A program made the position numbers and the translations under genes. The notes beneath the pieces are model-generated. The model saw only the letters and a program-made list of their open reading frames with translations, was not told the DNA's origin and made no database searches. A stretch of 64,000 nt of DNA. Origin: Luidia sarsii (Eukaryota > Echinodermata > Asteroidea > Paxillosida > Luidiidae). Position 1 is the first letter of the stretch. Each line of letters starts with the position of its first letter. Below are positions 23,434 through 36,300 of the stretch, one piece after another. The DNA lies in assembly GCA_949987565.1 (NCBI GenBank), contig OX465104.1:7884805-7948804 (forward strand). The letters are read 5' to 3'.

Positions 23434-25465
23434 GTCTGAATGGTCAGCATGTCACCGGTGGCCAGTCAGCGGTTCCCTGCTGCACCCTGCGGTTGTTTGA
23501 AGGCAGCTCCTAGCCACAGGGTACCAGTGAGACAGCTAGTGAGCGTGTATTGTAGGCTGCCGCAAGTTCCAACACCAGCGCTAACCTGCCTTTGTTTTCA
23601 TCGCATCAAGATCTGGCCGAACGCATTTCAAAAACAGAATAAAGAATTTACGCCCCAAGGGAATGAAGAAGTTAATTTCCGTCACCTTCATCAATCCTTC
23701 CAAACAGACATCCAAATCCATCGGCATTCATTTGTAAAAAGAAAAAATAGAATGAAATCAGTTTTTGATATGAGGATGTAAAGTAATCTGAAGGATTTAC
23801 TGTACACATTGTATGTATGGAACTCTATGGAGAGGAGATTTCAATGCAACACCTGTTCCAATCTCACACGTGCTTCAGGTCTGTATAATTGATTCCTTTT
23901 GTGAACACCTGCTGCCCCACCGCCAAGATTCTGCGGTTCACTTCTGCCCCACCGGTGACCACGCTGCGCTTGCCCTCCCTACACCACCGACGTTGACGAC
24001 CAAGCAAGTCCTCTCGCAGGACGATTGGAAAAAATCCAGAAGTGCGGCAGTTGTCTGCATTTCTGCCAGCGCTCGGGTTGGGAGTAAACCCGTCGAGCCC
24101 CCTTTCTGAGTCACAAGAAGTTGAGGGGACTCTCTGACAGCCTGAGTCACCCTGGAGGACAGCCAGCTTGACTTCACCCATCCCTCCTAACCCTCCCGGG
24201 GGAACGTTGACGCGGCAACTTGGGCCGGATGAGAGGAAACGACCTTACCCCCTTTCCCCCCCTGCACCGCAACACTGGTTGCCCCCTAGAACCCGAACAA
24301 CCTCCAACTCTTACCAGCTGAAACGAGGAACATAACCAGTCACAAGAAGTGAGAATCTGCAAAGCACCACAGGTTGTCAGAAGTTGGTTCTCACCCAAAA
24401 AATAGGAAGTCTTATTAAGTTCTGCAGTGATATCAGGTTAGGTTACAGACATAAGCAATTAGAGGTCTTAGTGTCAGTGATTGCGGATATTTAGATTGTT
24501 CTAAATCGAGTTCATCTCTGCATCTATATCATCCTACAGAAGAGTAGTTTACAGAGTGTAAACTCTTGAACAAAATCCCAAAGAAAAAAACAGTAATTTT
24601 CTTTAAAAATGATACACATAGAAAGACATTGTGGTCTTATATAATGCCCTTTATGATGAGAAACAAAGGTTTATGCCCAAGCACTGCTGAGGCCTGGTAC
24701 TGTCTGAATAAAGCAAAGGCTGTGGCTAAGCTAAGGAGGACCCTATGGTTATCAGAGCATTGGTCTGATATGAAGCATAGACCCAGGCAACAGCCATAGC
24801 CGGAGCCATTGTTACAGATCCTGCCATAAGTCAACTGCTTTCATTGAGTGTATCAGCCAATCCAACAGTTCCAACTACTTATTCGGGGTTTAATTTAACA
24901 GCATAAGCTGCCAGTTGTTTTATCAGTCAATGTTTTATTTCTTGTGCAGACTAGTGTAAGCTTGTATTAGTTGCCAGTCCAAGTGCTGTTTTGTGATTTC
25001 CATGTTTTGACCTCCGTCGATGTAAATCCACTTTTTGTTTATCTGGTTTCCATTTGACAACATTTTGATGCTGGGTTGTGCATATTCATGAGTTAGGTTT
25101 ACTCTCTCAATGGCTGAAATAAGTGGTTTGCATATGCATGGCTGCATTTGGTACCATGCATATTCATAAGTTGGGATCGCTGTCCTATTTGGTTGACCCA
25201 AGCAGTTGTAACTTGAATATGCACGATATCACATTGAAGGCATTGGCTTGATGTGTCATCATCCGAGGCAGGGAATTGTGCAGAATCATTGTTTGGCTGA
25301 CATCAATGTTCATTTGCATAATGTATGAATATGCATTACCTCATGAAAGCCTACCTTACATGTAAGTCCTTGTCCTACCTTAAGTTGTTTCCAGCCAAAC
25401 GTCAGGTTCTATACACTGTGGCAAACAGAATACCATTGGTTGAATGGATTAACTTTGCTTGGTTG

Positions 25466-25830
25466 AAGGCCCAATACAACATTAGGAAGATCATAAAACA
25501 TCGATGTCCACAGATTTCCTTCCAATTTACACAGTTTGTAGATGGTCATGATAGAATCCTCATGTTGAAATTTTACGGTCTGGGATGCTGTACTTCCCCA
25601 GAAATCTTCACTCAAACATTGACAAATAGTTTATTACTCACAAGTCATAAACTATTTCTTACACTACAGAATGGTGCAAAAACCGTGACATTTTTTTTAC
25701 CTTTTTCGACTTTCTCGCTCACCATTTGAGCTCAAACCTTCGCAGGATTGCTTTTTGGGGGATGTTTAATGGATTAACACTCAAACTGTGGCAATCTTTT
25801 GACCTTTACCAATGTTGTATTGGGCCTTTA
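25466..25830. repeat. family C element (piggyBac-like ends)
   Basis: Starts AAGGCCCAATACAACATTAG and ends CCAATGTTGTATTGGGCCTT. The inside contains TTTACACAGTTTGTAGATGG and GTCTGGGATGCTGTACTTCC. Related copies are at 37741-38112 (opposite orientation) and 41783-42107. Confidence 0.85.
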
Positions 25831-26435
25831 AGACTTCACTTGTTGTGCATGTACTGTGCATACACAATGCACTTAAAGCTGTGATTTCATCATGATTTGT
25901 CTGTCACATTTGACAAAGTCTTGACCAATCATGTCTTCCTTAAATACACCCGTATTCTCGGTTCAACTCCAGTATGATCATTTCTTCATTCAATGCCTTC
26001 TCCATCCTCAGTTATTGTCCTCTTTTTCTGGGGATCACTTGAAAAATCCCAACCTGGAGGTTTGTTGTTTACCTTGAGGCTGTGCAACAACCAGGTGTTT
26101 TAGGCCTGGTTCATGTGTTTGGGGAATAAATAGACTGTGGAGTGGTTTGGCATACTGCCAGGCTGTGAGATTTGACCTTTGACATTTCAGACTTGAGAAG
26201 AACTACGAGGAGGGATGTCCCATGTAAAAACTCCACTGGGATGTTTTGTATGACTGGTTTCTTTTTTGCCGCTTTGATTTGCTTGTCTGACTCACTAAGA
26301 GGTGGTATATTTTGGAGTATTGATTATTGACTATTGGTTGGTGGAACACAGTGCATCTTATTCTTCATTGAAGTAATGAAAAGTTGTTGCAAAACTTATT
26401 CATACAACCTAAATTTTACAGATCTAAACAAATCC

Positions 26436-26530
26436 AGAGGGCCTTGCATTTTTATTCTAGCAGGACTTTTCTCAAAGGCATGAAGGTCCTTCTAGGATCT
26501 TAACACCAGACCCTCTGACTTTTATCGGAT
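26436..26530. repeat. family A element, core only
   Basis: CAGAGGGCCTTGCATTTTTA ... AGCAGGACTTTTCTCAAAGG pairs with AAGGTCCTTCTAGGATC ... CAGACCCTCTG. Confidence 0.75.
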
Positions 26531-26983
26531 TTTAGTTTCTTTTCGTACTTTAATGTAAAGCGTTGCTTACTTGTAGACTGACCTCACCCTCAGTGGTCAC
26601 CCACAACTCTCCACTGGTCAGTGTCTGAGATCTGCAAGACTGAGACTGGTTTCTCCCAATTGTCAGCACAAGAATTATGACAAACCACAAGAAATGATGG
26701 TGCAGAAAAAATTGTCCTCCCGCTCACCTATCACCTGTCTGTGAGTGCCTGTTGGCAAGGTGCCAGCTTGTCACCAGGCAGTGAATCTGTTTACTGCTGA
26801 ATGGCGTCAAAATGTGGATCAGAATGGTGCTGTTCCCTGGAGAATTGTGGAAACCTTGGAACGGTTATCAGGGTTTGACAGTACGCTGAATGCCAGTGGC
26901 CTTGGTGTCAGTGGTCACAGGAAGTTGTTAAGCCAGTAGCATTTTGAAGAGAAAAAAAATAAACAAGGAAAGAGTCACTGCAA

Positions 26984-27214
26984 CTGAATCCCTGGAGCAG
27001 GCTCCGGCTCTGGTTTCATCACCCAGTCATGCAAAAACCCTGAAAAAATACAGGTTTGGGTTTGTCACTGGATTTCAGTGATTTGTTGTCCTGTCCAGTA
27101 CAGAATGTTCACTTAGAAACAGTGGTCAGATGCTTGCTCTTTCAAAGCTGTGACATTTTGGTGGGGAGAGAAATGAGACCCGAAGCCCTAGCCTGAGCCT
27201 CAATCTTGTTAAGG
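26984..27214. repeat. family F element, diverged
   Basis: GGAGCAGGCTCCGGCTCTGG ... GAAGCCCTAGCCTGAGCCTC, matching the ends of the copy at 28214-28447. Confidence 0.6.
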
Positions 27215-27297
27215 TCCTACAACTAACACTAGTCACAGCCACTTCTGAGTTGTAGACTACCAAGGTCCATTCTACCCCGGTCCTCACAGGTAAACAC

Positions 27298-27431
27298 AAG
27301 GAATCATCGATATTTGGAGGGCCTGACGTTTCGATCCCAGCAGGACCTTTCTCAGAGGAAAGACTTTGAGAAAAAGTCCTGCTAGGATCGAAACGTCAGG
27401 CCCTCTACCTTTTGAGATTCAAAGGAATCAT
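27298..27431. repeat. family A core hairpin with flanking direct repeat
   Basis: GGAGGGCCTGACGTTTCGATC ... CAGGACCTTTCTCAGAGG pairs with TTTGAGAAAAAGTCCTGCTA ... GATCGAAACGTCAGGCCCTC. AAGGAATCAT stands on both sides (27298-27307 and 27422-27431), which looks like a target-site duplication. Confidence 0.75.
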
Positions 27432-28054
27432 GCTAAAGGAGAAGCCTTGATGAGTTTCAACAGAAGTCAGCAATGCATTTTGATACATCCACCCGTGTAA
27501 AACCTTCGTGCTCCTTCGTGCAAATTTTTTTAACCGAAAGCTGGAGAGCAAGGTCAGACTCAGCCGAGATGTTTAAAATTGTTATGAAAAGAAGAAAGTG
27601 AACTAGAAGAATGTTCAAGTGATTTCTGGATTGGAAGGTGCCTATGATTATGACATCTTCTCTTCTCAATTAACGTATACTCAAAATTACATGAAGGCAA
27701 ATGGGCCTGTCTTTTCGAGCGTCTTTTTTTACGATAGTCGTTGATTTTTCTAGGCGTTGTAAATAAAATGTGTACAGAGCCTCTATTATTTACAAACGGT
27801 GCGCGAGATCTGGCCAAGATGTTCTGTATATAAATGAGAATGTGAATAGAGACATTGTAAGATGTATTCATGGGAAACTCGAAAACTTAAGACGACACAG
27901 CAGCAATAGATTCACGATGACGATTTATGCAAAAAAAAAAAAATTACAAAACTGTTTGGTGCCATTTTGTTTTTATTGATTTAAGTATTTGAAGCTGTCT
28001 GCATGGTCCTTTTCATTAACATGTATCTTCGTCCACCAGATTGAAAAACAAAAA

Positions 28055-28185
28055 GCCTTACGATGCATCATAACTCGGCTTATGTTGGATAACCCGTCGT
28101 AAGTTGAGACAGGCCGTATGGCATCCTTGCATCACTCAGCGCCTTGCGATTGATCGCAAGTCACGATGAGGTTGATGAAAACGGA
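28055..28185. repeat. family E element
   Basis: AAAAGCCTTACGATGCATCA ... CACGATGAGGTTGATGAAAA, same orientation as the copy at 35678-35822. Confidence 0.6.
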
Positions 28186-28213
28186 TATTAAAAGGAGTAT
28201 AAACCTATGACTA

Positions 28214-28447
28214 GGGCCGTTAATGAAGCCATGGATCAGGCTCGGGCTCAGGCTTTGGTTTCCATCTGACAAAACCTGAAAATCCAGGTTGTGATTTGTC
28301 CCCGAATTTGATGGATTGTTACCTTGATAAGTACAAATTATTCACCAAGAAATGGGGCCCAAACGCTTTTTTCCAGATGCCGTTATTGCGGGTGAAAGAA
28401 ATATGACCGAAGCCCGAGCCTAAGTCTTCATTTCATAAACGGCCTAT
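28214..28447. repeat. family F element
   Basis: AGGGCCGTTAATGAAGCCAT at the left and CTTCATTTCATAAACGGCCT at the right are imperfect terminal inverted repeats. The inside contains GGATCAGGCTCGGGCTCAGG. Other copies are at 33006-33253 and, inverted, 40434-40686. Confidence 0.75.
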
Positions 28448-30303
28448 AATTGTCTCATATGATTGTGCCTATTTCAGCTTCTTATAAAAGACAAAGAAGG
28501 TTTTCTGAGAGGGTAATATTCATATTATCCAAACATTATAAAAAAAAAAATGGAGATTTGGGGTCTAGCATAAAAAGAGACATTTTGCTGAATGCTCGAA
28601 GCATATGTCGTGCCATAAGTAGCAGCCTAATTAGTGCAAAAATGTGCTGAAATCATTGAAAAATCAACACAATAACAAACTTTTGTTCTTGTTCAAATGA
28701 GAATGCAGACAACCTCCTGGGATGTAAGAATTTAGATCACAGAATTTGCATTTGCAAGTTTCAAAATGCCCCACGGAAACCAAAAATCCCATTTTCTTTC
28801 TTGAAATCTTTCTGAAATTTCCTTAATGCTACATGTTTGAAAAAAAGCAAGGAATGTAAAATTAAACATGCCATTGTTATGAGACTTTGATAGGCTTGAA
28901 TTGTCCGAGGGAAAAAATAAACTGATGAAAAAGAAAAAAATATATATTATGGAGCACATTCTCATCTCATCACATCTTATCCTTTTTTGAGTTTTGAATT
29001 TTTTTCTTGATATTTGGGGTCAATATTTCATGTTTTTTTGAAATAAGAAGGATGTGTTGTAAGATATAACTTGATCTCACCAATATAATTGTTCTACATT
29101 TTTGTTTCGTGTTTAATAGTTCGTTGAAATGAAATATTTTGTTTATGCAAAGAGTTTTTGTCCACACTGTTTTGAACAGTTTCTTTAACCTTGTTGTCTT
29201 ATCTTGTTTTGTGAAGAATATTTCTCAGTTTGATGACAGTTTTCCGTTAACCCAACTCTCTTCAAACAAGATATTATTAGTTCATGCAAGGTTTATGTAT
29301 TTATATTTGACCAACATTTTTTTTGTATGATTTATATCCCTTGTTATCAAGTTACCAAGTAATTAATGCTCAACATCTTTCCCATCTGAGAAAGTCTTCA
29401 TCCAAATCATTTGTTTTTATACAAATTTAAATACCGTTATCAAGTCTTTTGTTATGTAAAATGATGGTGGATTTTTTTCCGGTTTGTAAATCATTGTGCA
29501 GATGTTTATATCGAAGATTGCAACCTATTTAGCTAATGGATCATTTTGATAACAATATGAAAAAGAAAGAAAAAGCAAAACTCGAACATCCTCAAAGTTT
29601 CAGATTGGTGTTTAGATCCACCGTACCCCATGATATCATAAATGAATATTTTACCATGACGTTGTTGTCTTCGTTAATGAGAAAATGCTTGTGGTATAAT
29701 TTAGAATATTTTTAAATTTGTGAATGTTTAAGATGTTATTTCTGCGGTTTATTTAAATAAATGCCAGACTTCAGAAATGTTACATTTTGCCTTTTGTCTG
29801 TTTTTGTTCAAATTACCTGAATGGGATTTAAATTAATTTCTTAAAGGCAGAAATAAAATTTGACATTTTTCTACGGTGGCTCAATTTCGTGAGGAATAAT
29901 GGCGGATATAGGCCACCGTACTTTTCTAATGTGTGCAATGTTGGTGGCGCTATATAAATTGATTGGCCAGTTGTCAAAAAGTAGTCTGGTAAAGCCAAAT
30001 TTATAATGACGTTCAGAATGGACGGGGTACCAGACTCGCTGTCTAGTCTTATGTTTACGACCCTCCAGGCGGCTAGAAATATAAACCATTTTTGTCTTGG
30101 ATATTGTAAACAATGCGCATGGTGCATCTGACAGACATTAAATATTTAGTAGTTGGGGAGTCAACGATAACTCATGCGTTTCGGCATGTGTAGAATGTTT
30201 AGAATGCGTTCAGCATATATTATTGCACTGTCACTCTGAGAAACAGCCGTGAAAAAGAACATTCGAGAGGATGAATTAGATGTGAAGAAGTCCGGAAAAC
30301 AAG

Positions 30304-30385
30304 ATGGAAGGATTCCACGAGGTGAAGCTGTATGTGTATGACCTGACCAAGGGGTTAGCAGCTCAAATGTCTATGCCTCTTTTGG
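30304..30385 (+). CDS. PPPDE-PUL exon 1
   Basis: ATG at 30304, donor GTAAG after ...CTTTTGG. It encodes [19 protein letters not shown] and more, the N-terminal strand of the PPPDE fold. The upstream 60 bases contain no other in-frame start that improves the match. Confidence 0.88.
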
Positions 30386-33300
30386 GTAAGTTTTCAGTCC
30401 GAGAATGGAGTGATGAACGACCAGACGATTGAAAGACAATCGACAACTCCATGTATGGAGCGATGAAGTTTTGTAGTTGGCCGACACGTTTTTGATGTCA
30501 TTTATATCGAGTTTCAACGAACAGCATTGTCATCAGATGTTGAAAGAATTCTTCCGTTTTAAGGGGCATTTTCTTGAACTTTTCTTGCCCATTTTTTTGT
30601 TCATATAAATACTGAAATTGGGTTTGGAAAAGAACTTCTCCAAGTTCTCGAGTATTTGTTATCCAGTTAATTATTTAGGCTAACATTTTATAATTTTCTA
30701 TGATTTATCCATTCACTTTTATCCATTTTATTTTTGGTATATATGTTGATTCTGTTTAATTTTCACTGTTTACAGTTTGTAACTCGATAAAGATCAATAT
30801 TATTATTTCATCATTTAATAATTGTTATTCTTTAAAAAATTATGATTTAACTTTAATTAAACAAGTAAGCAGTTTTCGACATTTTTGTATATCACTAATT
30901 AAACAAGTAATGGAAAAACTGACCATTGCATTGGGAACATTTGAATAATTTGGACCTCTAGAGTCTGGTCACTCTTACTTATCTACCCTTACTCAGTCTT
31001 TTTCTTACCAATAGTGCAGTAGTCCGAGTAACTTGGACCCTTACAACTTCAAGTTACAATCACCCTTTTTAAAAAAACCTCAATTTTTTTTTAAAGGGCA
31101 ATTGTAAGGGTCCAAGTTACTCAGACTACATCTGAGCTGTCAAGCCATTAGAAGTTAGATGGCAGCCTTCCCACATCTAGACTATAGTCAACTAGTCTTA
31201 GCTGGGCTGGGTGGGAGTGCCAGTCAAAACTCAGAAGCATTCAACCATTAACATATCTTCAGGGATCACACCCCCGTTTTCATTCAGATGCAAACACCCA
31301 ATTGAGCTGTAATGCTGGCTGCAAACAAATAAAGGAAACAGTTCTGACGGGGAAGTTGGGAACTTGCATTGATTAAATTTTTTTTATCATCTTATCAAAT
31401 ATCAATACAATTTATCGCCATGGAATCTCAATTGATGATCATAATATTGTTGAAACATATTATTCTGTGACATTGTTATTTATAATATCTTTGGTAAACA
31501 ACTCTATCAAGACTTAACACTTTACAGTACAATGTACATCCCAATGACATCCCCAAATTCACCATCATCACCATTACTTTAGCAAAAACATCCTGATACC
31601 AAGTTCTGTCGCTGATTGATCAAATTATAGCTCAATCACACTCATGTCATGAAGGTACCGGTATGTCAACTGGCCTACGTGTCTGAAATTATTGTTATGG
31701 CTACTGGCACAGCTATTTTTCTTCAAAGGTTAGCCTTTGAAAAGGCTACACAGAAATACCCATAGCCACAGTCATACATTGTAGCTCTAGCCATAACCTT
31801 ATAAAATCCATAAAGTAAAATTTGTTCTTAATATCTTAAACAGGACAAACTAAGAGATTCATCCCATCCTTTTTATGATGTTTAAAGATGTAGAATTGCA
31901 AGATTTGTAGTAACCTACAGAAATGTTGCAAACTGCTTACTGACTAAAACTGAACAAAATGCATATCGCATGAATTTGGAGGCCCTGATGTTTCAATCCT
32001 TCCACAACTTTTCTAAAAGAAAAACCTGTGCTAGGATCGAAATGTCAGGTGCTCTAATTTTACATGTGTGACGGATTTATTCTGATAAACTGTGTAATCG
32101 GTTTGTAGTTGCTTGTTTCTCACTGGTACATGTAGTTTGCGCCTTGCCAAGTTGCCTGACATCCAAGCCGGTGGCTGGCTGTGTTCTGAGCATGCTACTG
32201 TTCCTCAAATTTAAAAAAAAATATGGACTGATAAGTCTTCTGCCATCAGTGTCACAGAGTCATCAGCAAAGCATTGAGTAAACTTTTCTATCTCTACTTA
32301 TGGAAGGACAAACCCCCATTGAGTTACATTCCAACTGATGCAAATCACCAGGCAATTGGGGAAAACACTGAGCCTACATTAACAGTAATATCAAGTAAAT
32401 GTCGTGTAGGGGAAATCCTCAATGAATCACATTGAAACTGTACTATATAATCATCTATGGATTTGTTCTATTTATACTAATATACTCATTCCCAGGCAAG
32501 CAGCTGGATGGAATATGGCACACCAGTATCGTCATTTTTGGCAGAGAGTATTTCTACGGAGGTGGAGGCATTGAAAGTTGTAAACCAGTAAGTAATTTGG
32601 GGTTTGATCATTGGAACCACGGAGATGCACACAAAATGCCATTCCAGACATTTACTGTATGTTTAAGAATAGAGACATCAAATACATTATGAGCATTGAG
32701 CACCAGTGTATCAGGTCTGGTACCTACTGTATTCTACCTTTTTGGTTATTGACCTACCAAGAGCACCACACCAGCATGTCTGGAACCTACATATACTCTA
32801 TTTCTCCATCATCACTGATTAAGTTTTGGTAAGAACACCATGATGTGCTATGACTTATCAGGTTACAATGTTACCATCACGTATGATCCACCTGGTAAAA
32901 GCACCAACTGTCTATTTAGTCTGGTACCTGACTGTATTAATTAATCATTTCTGATTCACCTACACATGTAGTAAGAGCACCAGTCTTTAAGGTCTGGGCC
33001 CCACTATTGCCCTTTAAAAATCCATGGATCAGGCTTGGGCTCAGGCCTCATCTCAATCGAACAAAACTTGAAAAACCTGTTTGTGCCAAATTTGAAGGTT
33101 TGTTGGCTTGATAAGTATTCACTGAATATTCACCGAGAAACTGTGGCCGAACGCTTGTTTCTAGATGCCTGTGACATAACGAGTAAGAAAAATGTAAACA
33201 AAGCCTACAACTTTATTTAAACCCAAGCCTAAGCCTTCATTTTGTAACCTGCATTTACTTCTGTGAAACTGCCAAATTATCGAGCACCCACCTATTAGGT

Positions 33301-36300
33301 CTGGTAACCCTTTTACCCTTCTACTTCTTGGCAGTGTGGTACAATCTTAGGACAGCCAGAGCAGGTACATGAGATGGGTTCTACACAGGTTGACTATCAG
33401 ATATGGCTGGAGTACATGGGTGGATTAGGTGCTGATGAATTCAGGTAAGAGTTGCCTTGACAACTCAATTCCTTTCTCCCGTCTTCCCCGAGTCCCTCCC
33501 TATCTCCTTCTTTCCTTAGCCCTTAACCTAGGTTTTATAGCCTAGTTTTGGGCGAGTCTGCGTAAATAAACAACAATAAAAAAAAAACCTCCCTGTAATC
33601 CCTTACCAATCCAACTCATCTCAAACCCTCCTTCCTCCCTTCCTTCCCTAATTCCCCAGCCTCTATTGCAGTTCCTTAACCACTTCGCACCAAGCTACTT
33701 TTCAGTGCCAATGACTGCCACAGCTAATGAGCCATTTTCAAAGCTCACTAAATACACGCACCTTTGGAGATAAATAAAAAAGAGTACCGGTAACCATATG
33801 TGTACCAGTGAGTCAAATCTGGCACTATTGGATTTGGACGTCTGTGTGTCTTTTGATCATTTTGATTTTTGGGACCAAAAATACTCAACTATTCAGGATG
33901 GCTGCCATCTAAGGGCTGACTAGATCATATCGTAAAGGTGCAAGTACGCAAAACCAAAGGTCTCGGGTCAAAGTTTCCTGTGTCATTTTTCAAAAAATGT
34001 CTGCTTTTCTGTCCACAGCGGGGATCGCTATAATCTCTTTGAGCACAACTGCAACACATTCAGTAACGATGTCTGCCAGTTCCTCACAGGAAACTCCATA
34101 CCTGCCTTCATCCTCAACTTACCTCATGAAGTCATGGACACGTAAGCTGATATTGCAGTATCTCTCGAAGTCAGCATTGTCTGGTAGAAGATATTGACGG
34201 ACATAACCAGCTGACAAATTTCCCCCCAAACATCGGCTGACACTAGTTGTCTTTTTGGGAAGGCCATCATCTCATATCAGGGCTGGATAGCTCTGTTAGT
34301 AAGAGCACCGCTAAGGCAAAACCAGAGGTCTCAGGTTCAAGTCCCGGTCCGGACAAATTTACAAATTAATTAAAAATGCTATTTTTCTATCTTAATGATG
34401 GATCCGTGGTCAGGGATTTGCAAAAAGGATTGCTTAAACTTTCTTAATCTCAGAAATGACTAAGAATGAGCTTAAAATAATCATATATACATGTACTGGT
34501 CTTGGAAAATAAGATCAATAGGCCTAAACATTTAGGAGAAGACTTGGCATATGAACTCTGAATCTGAGCAGTTGCCAACCCAAATATATCTGGTTGCCCT
34601 GCCTACTATCACCATCAAGATCAATTACGGGCAATGCAAACCAATGATGCAAACTGCTTGAATCACCCAAATGACACAAATGTAAAAAATTTAAACGGCC
34701 AGATATTTTGATCCCAGCAGGGCCTTTCTCAGAGCTCTTGTCAGGGTTCTGCCTTCCTTTGGAGTGTCAGGCCCACAAAATGTCTGTGATTGACTGATGG
34801 AGCTTTTCATTTTTGATTTGCCCGTAGAGTTTGAGAACTAAGCATTAACCTGTATTACCATCGGTTAAAGGGAAGTAATAGAAATGCAAGTGTTGTTCAT
34901 CGCGGTGGTACAGGTTAAGGAGAAAAGGTGATCAAAGTCACGCAATGTCTCGTTGCTGGTAGCAATGTTTTGGTTGGTAGTACTGCTAACCTTCATCAGG
35001 CAACTGAGGAATGGATGCTGCAGTTTCTGTTTATATCCTCTCCGCCGGCTTCTGTGCGCCGCTTTGGCGCGCAGAAGTAGATGCCAATGTCTGTGCCTAG
35101 TTGACGTCAGAAGTGGGCTTTGTCAATCTGAGACCCACCAGAAATATGAATTGGAGTTGCTGCATCGAGTGAAGGATGTAATCAGGCGGTTGCTATCGTT
35201 CTTTTTACAGGCCCATAGGAGCCATGATGAAAGGCTTGATAGAAAATCTGGCCTCCAATCCCACAGGGAGACAAGGAGGTGGCCACCGCCCGACCTACGA
35301 CCCCGTCCCCCTCCCTACCTACCCAGAGGCTCCGCCCGCAGACCCCTCCCCGCAGAATCCGCCCGCAGCAGCTCAGAGCGGAACCGAAGCCAGCGGTGCG
35401 CAGCAGCAGGCAGATGCCAAGCCGCAGGCGCCACAAGCCGCGGGCACGACGGCCCCGGCAGCCCCCGCCGCTGCAGCCAATGAGGGAGCGGGGACTGAGC
35501 GTGCTCAGTCCACGGCCGGGGCCGACGTCGCCAGGCCGGCGGCAGGGAGTGGGAGGCTGAACCTGGACTACGATTCGGACGATGAGTACATCGAAAAGTT
35601 GAAGCAGTCCGTCCCCAAGGAACCACTGCGACTCAAGGTCTTCTCGAAGATCAACGTAAGTAAGAAGACGCCAAGGGGTGAATTTCACAAAGCCCTACGA
35701 TGCATCGACTTCGTACGATGTATAACCCATCATCCATTGTGATCGGTCGTATGGTTTCTGTGCTTGGCTCATCGTCTTGCGACTGGTCGTAAGTTGCGAT
35801 GAGTTTGATGGAATCGACCACAGATTGTAGAAATTAAGTGAAGGTCTCACTTTGAGAAAGGTCCTGCTAAGAGAGAAACATCAAGCCCTCCACATCATTT
35901 TTTGAGATTTGCAATTTACATCATTTAAGTCCGTAAGCAGTTTGCGACATTTGTGTGTCACTTCATACATATAAAATAATGATAATGTCACAAATTGCCT
36001 CCTGAATAGAATGACCTGAAGTAGGATCATCAATAGTTTGCTGGATTTGTTTTTTCTTCTTTCGTACCATTTGTTAAGTTGGTATGTTTATAATATTTTC
36101 ATTTTGCAATTCAGCCATTGCTTTGCAGAGAACAACCCAATTCAGTTCTATTCTATTCAACTTTGGGCCAAACTAAGCCATGGGGATAGTCTTAGTGCTA
36201 ATCAAATCAAATCAAATCAAGTCTCAAAAGTTAGAGGGCCTGACGTTTCGATCCTAGCAGGATCTTTGAGAAAGGTCCTGCTAGGATCGAAACGTCAGGC

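Larger units (their letters stand above)
23242..30303. other. Rab40 3' region and intergenic DNA, no further gene recognised
   Basis: No conserved protein exon is seen on either strand. AATAAA hexamers that could end the Rab40 transcript occur at 23638-23643, 27762-27767 (next to TGTAAATA) and near 29755. The stretch also holds family C (25466-25830), A (26436-26530, 27308-27421), F (26984-27214, 28214-28447) and E (28055-28185) elements. Confidence 0.5.

Noticed and set aside
29828..30127. 99-codon - strand frame just upstream of the PPPDE-PUL start
   Set aside because: No recognisable motif; lies in the likely promoter region and is within chance length.
34281..34354. A functional tRNA gene (also considered at 37000, 38420, 41096 and 57326)
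   Set aside because: B-box matches are good, but acceptor and D arms do not pair properly and there is no Pol III T-run at the expected place. Repeats derived from tRNA explain them better.
35182..35688. 168-codon frame on the - strand and other frames over the PPPDE-PUL exon 5
   Set aside because: Shadow of a GC-rich coding exon whose + strand reading joins in phase with both neighbours.
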